Shown here: positions 1 to 8,326 of the stretch, piece by piece | Position numbering within the stretch: the first letter of the stretch is position 1 | Layout of the letters: each line of letters begins with the position of its first letter | Assembly: GCA_002502245.1 (NCBI GenBank) | Contig: DAPW01000011.1 | Location: 115,727-174,664 of the forward strand | Direction: 5' to 3' | DNA: 58,938 nucleotides | From: Methanoregula sp. UBA154 | Lineage (GTDB): Archaea > Halobacteriota > Methanomicrobia > Methanomicrobiales > Methanospirillaceae | The notes under the pieces: model-generated | What the model was told of the DNA's origin: nothing | The model's database searches: none | The model's input: only the letters and a program-made list of their open reading frames with translations | Program-made: the position numbers and the translations under genes

Positions 1-297
1 ATGGCCCCCATTGCTGCCGAATGCGGTGCCGATTTTGCCATGGTCGATACCGGCATCAAGGACCGCCAGAGCACGTTTGTGTTCATGAAGGAGAATGCAC
101 TCCGCTCATTTTCCGAGAAGAACAAAAAACTCGGGCTCGGTACTGCGCTTGCCGGTGCACTGAAGTTTGAGGATATCGATGCGCTGAAACGGATCAACCC
201 GGATATCATTGGCGTCCGGGGAATGGTCTGTGGTGGCGACCGGAACGCAACAATCCGCGAGGATCTGATACGAACAGCACTCGCCATGATCAGGTGA
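1..297 (+). CDS. mfnB: MfnB, (5-formylfuran-3-yl)methyl phosphate synthase, C-terminal part
   Basis: This is the last 98 residues of the enzyme that makes the furan precursor of methanofuran, the C1 carrier of methanogenesis, from two glyceraldehyde-3-phosphate molecules. What is visible is the family's second half: an AMVDTGIKD stretch holding a conserved lysine, a TALAGALKFEDI segment and the closing GVRGMVCGGDRN glycine-rich loop. Family members are about 235 residues, so the gene is cut by the window edge and the ATG at base 1 is an internal methionine. It ends three bases before the guaB start, so the two are probably co-transcribed. Identification rests on remembered family motifs and is fairly secure. 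Confidence 0.88.
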   Translation: MAPIAAECGADFAMVDTGIKDRQSTFVFMKENALRSFSEKNKKLGLGTALAGALKFEDIDALKRINPDIIGVRGMVCGGDRNATIREDLIRTALAMIR

Positions 298-300
298 TTT

Positions 301-1770
301 ATGTACATTGAGAAACTGGATGTGCCCCTCTCACTGACCTTTGATGATGTCCTGCTCCAACCCCAGGCATCATGGCTGGAACCTGCCGAAGCAGATACCC
401 GCTCAATATTTTCGAAAAAGATTAAACTGAACATCCCGCTCGTCTCTGCCGCAATGGATACCGTTACGGAAGCGACCATGGCGATCGCTCTCGCACGGCA
501 GGGCGGCATCGGGGTCATCCACCGCAACACGACGCCTGAGCGGGAGCTGCAGGAAGTCCAGTTCGTCAAGCATGCGGAGGAACTCATCGAGCGTGACGTG
601 CTCTATGTTGAGGATACCGCAACAGTCTCTGATGCAGAGATGCTGATGCACCAGTACAGCATCGGTGGAGTGCCAGTCGTTGATAAGGGAAAGATCATCG
701 GCATTGTCAGCCGCAGGGACGTCCGCGCCATTGTCTCCAAGCGCGGGGACGAGAAGATCACGGCAATTATGACGAAGAAACCGATCGTGACAGAGGAGGA
801 TATCACCGCAGACCGGGCGCTCGAGATCATGTATACGAACAAAGTTGAGCGCCTGCCGGTCGTCAATAAAAAAGGAAAACTCCTTGGCATCATAACGATG
901 CAGGACATCCTCGAGAAGAAACAGTACCCGACTGCAACCCGTGATGCAAACGGAAATCTCCGGGTTGCCGCAGCGGTCGGACCATTCGATTTCGCGCGGG
1001 CTGAGCTGCTCGACCAGAATGGTGTTGATGCCCTCGTTGTCGACTGTGCCCATGGGCATAACATGAAGGTTGTCAGTGCGGTAAAAGATATCAAGGGTAG
1101 CGTCAAAGCCGACGTTATTGCCGGGAATATCGCTACAAGGGAAGCAGCTGAAGCCCTTGTGGGGGCCGGGGTGGATGGTATCAAGGTCGGCATCGGACCT
1201 GGCTCAATCTGTACGACCCGTATTGTTGCAGGCACCGGCGTTCCCCAGATCACCGCAGTAGCACAGGTGGCTGATATCGCCCACACTTCAGGTATTCCGG
1301 TTATTTCTGATGGCGGAGTCCGGTTCAGCGGAGATGTGGCAAAAGCGATTGCCGCAGGTGCTGATACGGTGATGATGGGCAGCATGTTTGCCGGCACGGA
1401 CGAAGCACCAGGCAAGGTTATAACCATCAAGGGCCGGCTCTATAAGCAGTACCGCGGCATGGGGTCGCTCGGGGTTATGAGTACCGGTGAGTCCAGTGAC
1501 CGGTACTTCCAGAAAAAGGGTATCGGCAGTACGAAATTTGTCCCGGAAGGAGTGGAAGGTGTCACTCCCTATGTCGGCCACGTGAGCGAGGTTATCTACC
1601 AGCTTGTTGGCGGCCTGAAGTCCGCCATGGGCTATACGGGCTCGAAAACGATCCCCGATATGCATACAAATGCACGGTTTGTCCGGATCACGAACGCCGG
1701 CATGACCGAGAGTCACCCGCACAATATCCTGATCACGGACGAGGCGCCGAATTACCGGCTCTTCGAATAA
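301..1770 (+). CDS. guaB: Inosine-5'-monophosphate dehydrogenase
   Basis: Oxidises IMP to XMP with NAD, the committed step of GMP synthesis, in the cytosol. The 489-residue length is typical. Two CBS domains, which in this family bind regulatory adenine or guanine nucleotides, are inserted at about residues 95-210 (IGGVPVVDKGKIIGIVSRRD and VERLPVVNKKGKLLGI). The catalytic loop GPGSICTTR places the active-site cysteine at residue 304, and YRGMGSLGVM precedes the flap region. The start follows the mfnB stop after only three bases, with no clear separate ribosome binding site, which suggests coupled translation. Long reverse-strand open frames inside this gene are shadows. Confidence 0.97.
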   Translation: MYIEKLDVPLSLTFDDVLLQPQASWLEPAEADTRSIFSKKIKLNIPLVSAAMDTVTEATMAIALARQGGIGVIHRNTTPERELQEVQFVKHAEELIERDVLYVEDTATVSDAEMLMHQYSIGGVPVVDKGKIIGIVSRRDVRAIVSKRGDEKITAIMTKKPIVTEEDITADRALEIMYTNKVERLPVVNKKGKLLGIITMQDILEKKQYPTATRDANGNLRVAAAVGPFDFARAELLDQNGVDALVVDCAHGHNMKVVSAVKDIKGSVKADVIAGNIATREAAEALVGAGVDGIKVGIGPGSICTTRIVAGTGVPQITAVAQVADIAHTSGIPVISDGGVRFSGDVAKAIAAGADTVMMGSMFAGTDEAPGKVITIKGRLYKQYRGMGSLGVMSTGESSDRYFQKKGIGSTKFVPEGVEGVTPYVGHVSEVIYQLVGGLKSAMGYTGSKTIPDMHTNARFVRITNAGMTESHPHNILITDEAPNYRLFE

Positions 1771-1782
1771 TTTTTGCCACAA

Positions 1783-2107
1783 TATTCTGCTCTGCAGAAA
1801 ATATTCGCACGATTCTGACGCTCCCGGGGGCTTTCCCCCCGCCGCTGTGGCATCCCCGAATTGCGATAACGCCGTATGAGCTCGGCATTTCTGAACGAGG
1901 ACGGGACAAATAATTCCCAGGCATCGCATGCGCGATTGAGCCCCCGACGGGGCGCCACCGCGGCGGATCAACGACTGATATTTCAAAAAAACACCGAACT
2001 GCCCCGCCGTGCCGTACCGAGGCCCTGAGGCGGGTAACCATCGTAATCTTCACATTCTTTTACCGATTTTCATGGTTCGGGTGCGAACGCCCGTTCATGT
2101 GCGTTTC
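1783..2107. repeat. Intergenic mosaic repeat, copy A
   Basis: About 325 bp between guaB and the SixA-like gene. The left part (about 1815-1915) matches, inverted, the stretch 11205-11350 and resembles 43680-43745 and 58372-58432. The right part has a GC-rich hairpin core with GACGGGGCG and a conserved run ending in CGATTTTCATGG (2064-2075) that recurs at 2312, 11573 and 49699. It runs without a break into copy B. No convincing coding frame. Confidence 0.75.
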
Positions 2108-2375
2108 CCATGAAAATCGCTTCCTACAGGAATTGATGATGGTGGGGTGATACCCCCGTAACCCCGGTTGCGATGAACGCCCGCCGCCCCGAAAGGCGCA
2201 CGGCGGCGGGCTCCGGACTGTTAACGAAATCCGGGAGATTGAACCGACTTGCTCCGCCGTGCCTCGGAGAGCCATGATGCGGGTAACCATCGTAATCTCC
2301 ACATTTTTAGCCGATTTTCATGGTTTATAGTGCAAACAGTCTTTGTTCATGCATGGTTCTGCAGAGCACAATTTT
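2108..2375. repeat. Intergenic mosaic repeat, copy B, with inverted ends
   Basis: The unit is bounded by CCATGAAAATCG (2108-2119) and its reverse complement CGATTTTCATGG (2312-2323), giving a 216-bp element with 12-bp inverted ends. The core CGCCCGCCGCCCCGAAAGG...GGCGGCGGG can fold into a strong hairpin. The right flank ends in the family's recurring terminal motif TTCTGCAGAGCA followed by T-rich DNA (about 2358-2375). Sequence and order match copy D at 49499-49710. Confidence 0.78.
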
Positions 2376-2406
2376 CATATTCCTGTACGTGCGAAAGTGT
2401 TCTCTT

Positions 2407-2901
2407 GTGGATGTGTACCTTTTACGACACGGGAAGGCCGAAAATGCCGGGCATGCTCTGGCTGATGCTGACCGCAGGCTGACCCGGAAAGGGCGGGAGA
2501 ATATCGCTGCAGCCGGCCGCTGGATGGCGGTGCAGGAACTCCAATTTGACCTGATTGCGGCAAGTCCGCTTGTACGGGCACAGGAATCAGCGACCATCAT
2601 TGCCGAATGCCTCGGGGAACCGGACCATCTCGTCACCTGGAAGGCACTGGCACCTGGTGGGAACCCCGGTTCCGTCTGCCACCTGATCGGGAAGCCGGCG
2701 GATCTGCGTGCCATCCTGCTGGTTGGCCACGAACCCCTGCTCTCCGCGCTCATCAGCCGGATTATTACCGGGAATGAGAATGCTGCCATTGCAATGTCCA
2801 AGGGAGCGCTTGCAAAGATCCGGGAGTTCTCTCCTGCGAGGAGTCCATCCGGCGAACTTCACTGGCTGGTGACAGCAACGCAGATGGCGGGCATGAGATA
2901 A
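2407..2901 (+). CDS. SixA-like phosphohistidine phosphatase (histidine phosphatase superfamily)
   Basis: Predicted to remove phosphate from phosphohistidine or a small phosphorylated substrate. The N-terminus VDVYLLRHGKAE has the RHG catalytic motif with the phosphate-accepting histidine. ASPLVRAQESA supplies the substrate-binding arginine and LVGHEPLLSALI the second catalytic histidine. Length 164 residues fits SixA (about 160). I chose GTG at 2407 because it places RHG near residue 8, as in the family. The frame is open back to 2320, but that part lies inside repeat copy B and reads as non-protein-like sequence. The target is not predictable. No operon partner is seen. Confidence 0.85.
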   Translation: MDVYLLRHGKAENAGHALADADRRLTRKGRENIAAAGRWMAVQELQFDLIAASPLVRAQESATIIAECLGEPDHLVTWKALAPGGNPGSVCHLIGKPADLRAILLVGHEPLLSALISRIITGNENAAIAMSKGALAKIREFSPARSPSGELHWLVTATQMAGMR

Positions 2902-3889
2902 CCGGCCCTGAATACACGACCGGGTACAACCATCCGGCTCATCTGACCGGCCTGCGCTTCCTGCGTGAAATCGCGGGAACTCGAGGGTATTTCAATGCGT
3001 CCGGTCGTGTTGCCTGCCCGGATAATTCGATCGTACGGTACCAGAATGATATGAAAAAGCATGGATCATACCATATAGAACAATCCTGGCCGGTAACTAC
3101 GGTTCATTCTTTATATCCCGTTTTTTCCCGTTAAAATCCCTGCATGTTTATTAAATCCAGATGATTCCCTGGGATCAAGACCCGAACCTGCGGGTTCTTG
3201 GGTAACACTGGTGCTGGTTTATGAATTTATGACCCTGCCGGTTGTTTTCTTTGTGTTGACTGGACACCCGGATATGGGGGTCCAGTCACGGCACGAGGAG
3301 CATCTATGGTACAGCACAGGTTCCGGATGCCCGCTTCCGGGTATCTCCTGCACACTTTCACTGCCTGTCTGTATCAGCCCTTCCTCTCCTCTGTTGGATA
3401 AAAAAAGTACGGAGGAACAAGGTGAATCGGACACAAAACACCGGATTTTTTCCCATCCTGGTAGTTGCGTTCAGCATGCGCATCCGGTATGCGACCTTGG
3501 CAGCGGCAGGGCCGGTCATCATCGCCCATACCTGCAGCCTTATTGACGATGTGCCGATGAGCGTGATCGAGAACACCAGGAAAAACGGCCGGGTCGACTA
3601 TGCCGGCGGCATTTCCCTCCTTTCAGAGGTGTAAGTCATGCAGTTGTCATATTCCGGAAACATGACGGCGTCCTTGTGGTGCCCCCGCGAGGACCCTGTC
3701 ACGAACCGGGGACAGTCTGCTCTCAGGCTATACGGGGGAGGATCTGCCATCACCGTTGGATCTTCAGGGCTTCTCCTCGACCAGATGGTATCGATGAACG
3801 AACACGAACCGTACCGGTTTTTTCCAATAGAACCGGAATGGCCGTATTGACGTTAGTAATATGTCCTGACGATATGTGGAGTTTTAACC
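2902..3889. other. Spacer with an imperfect hairpin and one doubtful small ORF
   Basis: Nearly 1 kb without a convincing gene. It holds a TATA-like TTTATATCCC near 3110, an imperfect inverted repeat around 3176-3201 (CAAGACCCG against CGGGTTCTTG) and small open frames of poor composition. The only one with a good ribosome binding site is listed separately at 3422. It may contain the decayed remains of a gene or an untranslated RNA, but nothing is identifiable. Confidence 0.5.
3422..3634 (+). CDS. Doubtful small hydrophobic protein, 70 codons
   Basis: A GTG start with a strong GGAGG five bases upstream (3412-3416) opens a frame encoding a short N-terminal hydrophobic stretch (FFPILVVAFSM, then YATLAAAGPVIIAHTC) and a polar tail. 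It shows no recognisable family. The good ribosome binding site argues for a real mini-gene. The weak composition and isolated setting argue for a chance frame or gene relic. Confidence 0.3.
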   Translation: MNRTQNTGFFPILVVAFSMRIRYATLAAAGPVIIAHTCSLIDDVPMSVIENTRKNGRVDYAGGISLLSEV

Positions 3890-6031
3890 ATGAATACCCA
3901 TAAGACTGGGAGCGGAACGATGAGAGGGCGCGTGTCGCTCATCGCAACGCTCTTCCTTCTGGCCGTACTCGTCCTTCCCGCATCAGCTCTTCAGCTGAAC
4001 GGGCAGGATGTTTCGGCAGAAATAATCGGAGCAACGGTCGAATACCCTGTAATCCTTGATGAGGCGCCGGCCGGGCTCTCCAGTTATAATATAACCGTAA
4101 CTCTCACAGACCCCGCGGTTGGTGAGATCACCAGCGCAGAGTTCCCCGCATGGGCAACGGAAAACGAAATGAGCACCATTCCTGCTGATTCCGTGACGAT
4201 CCAGGGATTGGATTTCAACGAGCAGGTTCAGGAAGGTGCGACAAATATCAGCCTCGCAACACTGACCATCAGGGCCGATGCTGCCGGTACGACACCGGTT
4301 ATCATCACCATCAACGGCATGTATGACGAGATCGGCGGTATCATGAGCCCCGCAATTCAGGACGGCTCATTCACGGTTACTGAGCCGCTCGTATCCCCCG
4401 TTGCAGACTTTATCGCAGACCCGGCAAGCGGCGTTGAACCGCTGACCGTTGCCTTCACCGATCTCTCGACCGGCGACATCACCGGCTATGCCTGGGACTT
4501 CGAGAACGACGGTGTTGTTGACAGCACCGAGCAGAACCCCGGCCACATATATCCTCTCGCAGGCACGTATACTGTAAACCTGACGGTGACCGGTCCCGGC
4601 GGATCGGATGACGAGGTCAAGGTTGACTATATCACCGTGACTGCAGCTCCAGTACCGGCCCCGGTCGCAGACTTTATCGCGGACCCGGCAAGCGGCGTTG
4701 AACCGCTGACCGTTGCCTTCACCGATCTCTCGACCGGCGACATCACCGGCTATGCCTGGGACTTCGAGAACGACGGTGTTGTTGACAGCACCGAGCAGAA
4801 CCCGAGCTACATCTACCCCCTCGCCGGCACGTATACCGTGAACCTGACGGTGACCGGTCCTGGCGGATCGGATGACGAGGTCAAGGTTGAGTACATCTCC
4901 GTGACTGCAGCTCCAGTACCGGCCCCGGTCGCAGACTTTATCGCGGACCCGGCAAGCGGCGTTGAACCGCTGACCGTCGCCTTCACCGATCTCTCGACCG
5001 GCGACATCACCGGCTATGCCTGGGACTTCGAGAACGATGGTGTAGTTGACAGCACTGAGCAGAACCCCGGCCACATATATCCTCTCGCCGGCACGTATAC
5101 CGTGAACCTGACGGTGACCGGTCCTGGCGGATCGGATGACGAGGTCAAGGTTGACTATATCACCGTGACTGCAGCTCCAGTACCGGCCCCGGTCGCAGAC
5201 TTCATCGCAGACCCGGCAAGCGGCGTTGAACCGCTGACCGTTGCCTTCGCCGATCTCTCGACCGGCGACATCACCGGCTATGCCTGGGACTTCGAGAACG
5301 ACGGTGTTGTTGACAGCACCGAGCAGAACCCGAGCTACATCTACCCCCTCGCCGGCACGTATACCGTGAACCTGACGGTGACCGGTCCTGGCGGATCGGA
5401 TGATGAGGTCAAGGTTGAGTACATCTCCGTGACTGCAGCTCCAGTACCGGCCCCGGTCGCAGACTTTATCGCGGACCCGGCAAGCGGCGTTGAACCGCTG
5501 ACCGTCGCCTTCACCGATCTCTCGACCGGCGACATCACCGGCTATGCCTGGGACTTCGAGAACGATGGTGTAGTTGACAGCACTGAGCAGAACCCCGGCC
5601 ACACCTACCCGGCCGCAGGCATGTATACCGTGAACCTGACGGTGACCGGCCCCGGCGGATCAGATGACGAGGTTGAGTATATCACCGTGACTGCGGCTCC
5701 TGCCCCGGCACAAGTCCGGGCAGAAATCCGGATTGAACCGGAAACGCTCAACCTGAAGAGCTCAGGTGTTTTCACCGTCTTTATTACCCTGCCGGATGAA
5801 TACAGCGTCACCGAAATAAGCGCAGATTCGCTTGTCAGCGAGGGTGCAAACGCAAAGAGCGGCAAGGTCATCAGCGGAATGGAGAACGAATACATGGCAA
5901 AGTTCCAGCGCCAGGATCTTGAAAACGTGATTCCCGGCGATGCTGTCACCTTCACTCTTTCCGGAACCCTGAATACCGATGCCGGCATGGTGGAATTTGT
6001 CGGAAACGAGATGATCCGGGTGATCGAATAA
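3890..6031 (+). CDS. Secreted PKD-repeat surface protein
   Basis: A probable cell-surface or exported adhesion/structural protein. Domains in order: a signal peptide (RGRVSLIATLFLLAVLVLPA, cleavage near the ALQ); a cohesin-like beta domain at about residues 33-165; five PKD domains of exactly 88 residues each at about 170-605; and a unique C-terminal beta domain of about 105 residues (RAEIRIEPETLNL onward). Each PKD domain has the hallmark GYAWDFENDG and YTVNLTVTG strands. No membrane anchor or PGF-type sorting motif is seen at the C-terminus, so attachment is unclear. ATG at 3890 opens the frame, but ATG at 3920 is better: GGGAG lies just upstream and the signal peptide then starts normally. 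PKD domains usually mediate protein or glycan contacts; the ligand is unknown. Confidence 0.88.
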   Translation: MNTHKTGSGTMRGRVSLIATLFLLAVLVLPASALQLNGQDVSAEIIGATVEYPVILDEAPAGLSSYNITVTLTDPAVGEITSAEFPAWATENEMSTIPADSVTIQGLDFNEQVQEGATNISLATLTIRADAAGTTPVIITINGMYDEIGGIMSPAIQDGSFTVTEPLVSPVADFIADPASGVEPLTVAFTDLSTGDITGYAWDFENDGVVDSTEQNPGHIYPLAGTYTVNLTVTGPGGSDDEVKVDYITVTAAPVPAPVADFIADPASGVEPLTVAFTDLSTGDITGYAWDFENDGVVDSTEQNPSYIYPLAGTYTVNLTVTGPGGSDDEVKVEYISVTAAPVPAPVADFIADPASGVEPLTVAFTDLSTGDITGYAWDFENDGVVDSTEQNPGHIYPLAGTYTVNLTVTGPGGSDDEVKVDYITVTAAPVPAPVADFIADPASGVEPLTVAFADLSTGDITGYAWDFENDGVVDSTEQNPSYIYPLAGTYTVNLTVTGPGGSDDEVKVEYISVTAAPVPAPVADFIADPASGVEPLTVAFTDLSTGDITGYAWDFENDGVVDSTEQNPGHTYPAAGMYTVNLTVTGPGGSDDEVEYITVTAAPAPAQVRAEIRIEPETLNLKSSGVFTVFITLPDEYSVTEISADSLVSEGANAKSGKVISGMENEYMAKFQRQDLENVIPGDAVTFTLSGTLNTDAGMVEFVGNEMIRVIE
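4396..5700 (+). repeat. Five tandem 264-bp in-frame repeats (PKD array)
   Basis: The string GCAGACTTTATCGC or its one-base variant begins at 4403, 4667, 4931, 5195 and 5459, an exact 264-bp period. Repeats alternate in type: 1, 3 and 5 encode NPGH and units 1 and 3 end in VDYITV, while 2 and 4 encode NPSYIYP and VEYISV. Units 3 and 5 share rare synonymous changes, so a two-unit (528-bp) block was probably duplicated recently. Confidence 0.95.
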
Positions 6032-6422
6032 TACGGGAACACCGCGGACCACAAGATACGGTTATACCGGAGGCCCTCATCCCTCCGATACTGACCCTTT
6101 AATTCCTGCTGTGAATAAACCACAGCCCATTTTTATTCGTGTGCTGAACGGGGACTGCAGCCATTGCAGCAGCGGTGGGCGAACCACCCTGCCATATATG
6201 CTTCCTGCTGGCATGACGACAACCCTGCCAGTGCCTGGAACCGGCCGGTTGCAGGTCCGGACCGTTCCTGAAATCCAGGGAGATGCAATGAAACACGGGG
6301 ACGTACTCATCTCCTGTGTTCCCGGGTGGCGAAGCAGAGTGTTTCGGGTGTTCCTCGTATCCTGGTTTTTCTGCTGACTGTTCCACGCGATTCAAGTAGG
6401 TGCACGATTAACCACTAAGAAG
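6032..6422. other. Spacer between the PKD protein and msrA
   Basis: About 390 bp. One open frame (6111-6377) has a cysteine-containing but atypical composition and no clear ribosome binding site, so I do not call it. No repeat copy, hairpin or strong promoter stands out. Confidence 0.4.
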
Positions 6423-6929
6423 ATGGAGCAGGCTGGCCGGTGTGAGAGAGCAAGCTTTGCCGCAGGATGCTTCTGGGATGTTGAGGCGGCGTTCCGGAAG
6501 GTTGATGGCGTTCTTGAGACGGTTGCAGGCTATACCGGTGGTTTGCTTCAAGATCCCGGCTACGAGCAGGTTGAAACCGGTACCACCGGCCATGCGGAAG
6601 CGGTTGGCATTGTTTTTGATCCTGCACGTGTCTCCTACGACCACCTTCTCGACATTTTCTGGGACCTGCATGATCCGACACAGGCCGGCGGGCAGGGAGA
6701 CTTTACCGGATCGCAGTACCGTTCCGTTATTTTCTTTCACAATGAGGAACAGAAAGATACCGCCATGAGGTCCCGCAACCGGCTCGCAGCGTCCCAGAAG
6801 CACGGGAACCGACCCATTCGTACGGAAATCCTCCCTGCGTCGGTATTCTGGCCGGCCGAGGAATGCCACCAGCAGTTCTATGAAAAGTGCCGGCAGGGAT
6901 TCTGCACGAGCCGGCAGATCTACGAGTAA
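6423..6929 (+). CDS. msrA: Peptide-methionine (S)-S-oxide reductase MsrA
   Basis: Repairs oxidised methionine in proteins and free methionine sulfoxide. The active-site motif is AAGCFWDVE, with the catalytic cysteine near residue 17. It is followed by the family blocks GYTGG, YEQVETGTTGHAEA, DPTQAGGQGDFTGSQYRS and a C-terminal FWPAEECHQQFYEK. At 168 residues it is a complete stand-alone MsrA. The usual glycine after the catalytic GCFW is aspartate here. It is monocistronic as far as can be seen. The ATG at 6423 lacks a strong ribosome binding site, but no other start fits the family N-terminus. Confidence 0.95.
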   Translation: MEQAGRCERASFAAGCFWDVEAAFRKVDGVLETVAGYTGGLLQDPGYEQVETGTTGHAEAVGIVFDPARVSYDHLLDIFWDLHDPTQAGGQGDFTGSQYRSVIFFHNEEQKDTAMRSRNRLAASQKHGNRPIRTEILPASVFWPAEECHQQFYEKCRQGFCTSRQIYE

Positions 6930-7613
6930 TTATTTTGGCAGGCACAGAGAATCAGGTCTGAATTAATATCCTTCCTCTTCTGCCTGTTCTATCGTTGAAC
7001 CGTACGGTACGAGCGCTGCACCCGGTATATTTTACGATTATATGTGCTGCATAAGCTGACTTCCTGATCAGAGTGTGGGTCCCGCGGCAATACGCGGGAC
7101 AGCCATACACTCGTCCCCGGGTAAACAAACCCGGTGCTTTAGGGAGGTATCCCCGGACTGCTTTCCCCGGAGGATCCTCCTTTCCGACAGCACGGGAACC
7201 AGACCGGGGAGAACGGACCGTCCTTGCGCACCTGTCAGCCCACCGGGGCTGCTGTGACTGGAACGGTCCAGGAGAACATGCCATGACGACACACAACAAC
7301 CCTATCACGGAAAAAACAACCTGCCACATGGTGCGCCCAGTATGGGACCGGATTCGAAATGCCGCCCGTTCAACACCGCACCGGCTGCCAGCAGGAGGGT
7401 GGTTTACGGAAGTCGCGACGAACGAGAACTGGCACATGACCACGATCGTCCAGCGCCACCGTGACCGGGCGGTGATGACGTCCCCGTCCTGATACCAGAG
7501 CTTCCTGCATCCCGCGAGACCATGCAACCCACAGCGCACCCCCCGCCGGCCCACCACCTGCCGGCAGTACAATTTTTTCGTGATATTCTCTTTCCTGACC
7601 GGCCAAATGCATT
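6930..7613. other. Long spacer with a perfect 8-bp hairpin
   Basis: About 685 bp between msrA and the convergent hypothetical gene. It contains GTCCCGCG (7079-7086), a 6-nt loop and CGCGGGAC (7093-7100), a perfect GC-rich stem not followed by a T run. Several overlapping open frames on both strands have arginine/proline-rich compositions typical of non-coding GC-rich DNA. A frame from ATG 7283, preceded by GGAG, is the least bad candidate. The length and the hairpin leave room for an untranslated RNA. Confidence 0.4.
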
Positions 7614-8273
7614 CTAATTCCCGCAACTGACTGGTGTAGAGGATTCCACAAGGATAATCTCACAGCCTTCCGGGTACAGGTCATTTCTCACGGTACTCGT
7701 GTTGAGGATATACCTCTTTTCGGGAGAGGTGCCAAGGATGTCGACAAGCCTGCCCGTGATGATGATACAGCTTCCTTCCGGTGCCTGTTTTACCTCTTCT
7801 TCCAGGGTGGAGTTCAGGAAGACGAGGTGGCTGTTACTGATATGTTCATCAATATACGCTTCCGTGAGTCCGAGGATGCCCGGGATATCATACCGGTAGG
7901 TGAGTGTGCGGTCCCCCATCTCAAAGGTGAAAAAGGAGAGGATGTCCTTCCGCACCAGTTCCCCGTTCACAACCGCAAGGTCGAGCGGGATGATGCCGTC
8001 CGGCAGGCTGGGCGGGTACTCATGCCTGCCAATGATCCTGCCGGCAAGGGTGTAGGTGTACGCTGATGTGAGGGTGAACTGCCATTTCCCGATAGTTTTT
8101 GTGTACTGCTGCGGCGGGGAGAACGGGGTCTGGTAGAAACCGCCGGTCGTATCCGGCAGGCCGGACGGCGGTACGGCGGGGCTGCTCCCGAAGATGTAGT
8201 AGCCAAGGAACCCCAGGACGAGGAACGGGACGAGGATTATGGACCATTCCAGCAGGGTCCGGAGGCGGAGCAT
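7614..8273 (-). CDS. Conserved-looking membrane-anchored protein of unknown function
   Basis: One N-terminal transmembrane segment (IILVPFLVLGFLGYYIF, about residues 10-28) is followed by a roughly 190-residue extracytoplasmic part rich in beta-strand pattern. This suggests an anchored outer-face domain. I do not recognise a family. ATG at 8273 is chosen; the frame extends to a TTG at 8306, but the added residues are polar and not needed. The gene ends close after metG's stop on the same strand side, so it is transcribed after metG (about 50 bp gap) and may share its transcript. Codon use matches the neighbours. Confidence 0.7.
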   Translation of the reverse strand: MLRLRTLLEWSIILVPFLVLGFLGYYIFGSSPAVPPSGLPDTTGGFYQTPFSPPQQYTKTIGKWQFTLTSAYTYTLAGRIIGRHEYPPSLPDGIIPLDLAVVNGELVRKDILSFFTFEMGDRTLTYRYDIPGILGLTEAYIDEHISNSHLVFLNSTLEEEVKQAPEGSCIIITGRLVDILGTSPEKRYILNTSTVRNDLYPEGCEIILVESSTPVSCGN

Positions 8274-8326
8274 GGTATCACGGGAGTTTGAAGAAGGTTT
8301 TTTCAATAACTATTTTTGCAGGATAA

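Noticed and set aside
603..1430. Long reverse-strand open frame within guaB
   Set aside because: It mirrors the guaB codons; the composition is serine/proline-rich and no family or start signal supports it.
4367..5602. 411-codon reverse frame across the PKD array
   Set aside because: An antisense artefact of the perfectly periodic repeat; the sense frame has signal peptide and PKD motifs.
7283..7492. 69-codon ORF with GGAG before ATG in the msrA downstream spacer
   Set aside because: Composition is not protein-like and nothing resembles a domain; kept only as a remark.
6952..7626. 224-codon reverse frame downstream of msrA
   Set aside because: Arg/Gly/Ser-rich, no start signal, and overlaps the end of the neighbouring gene.
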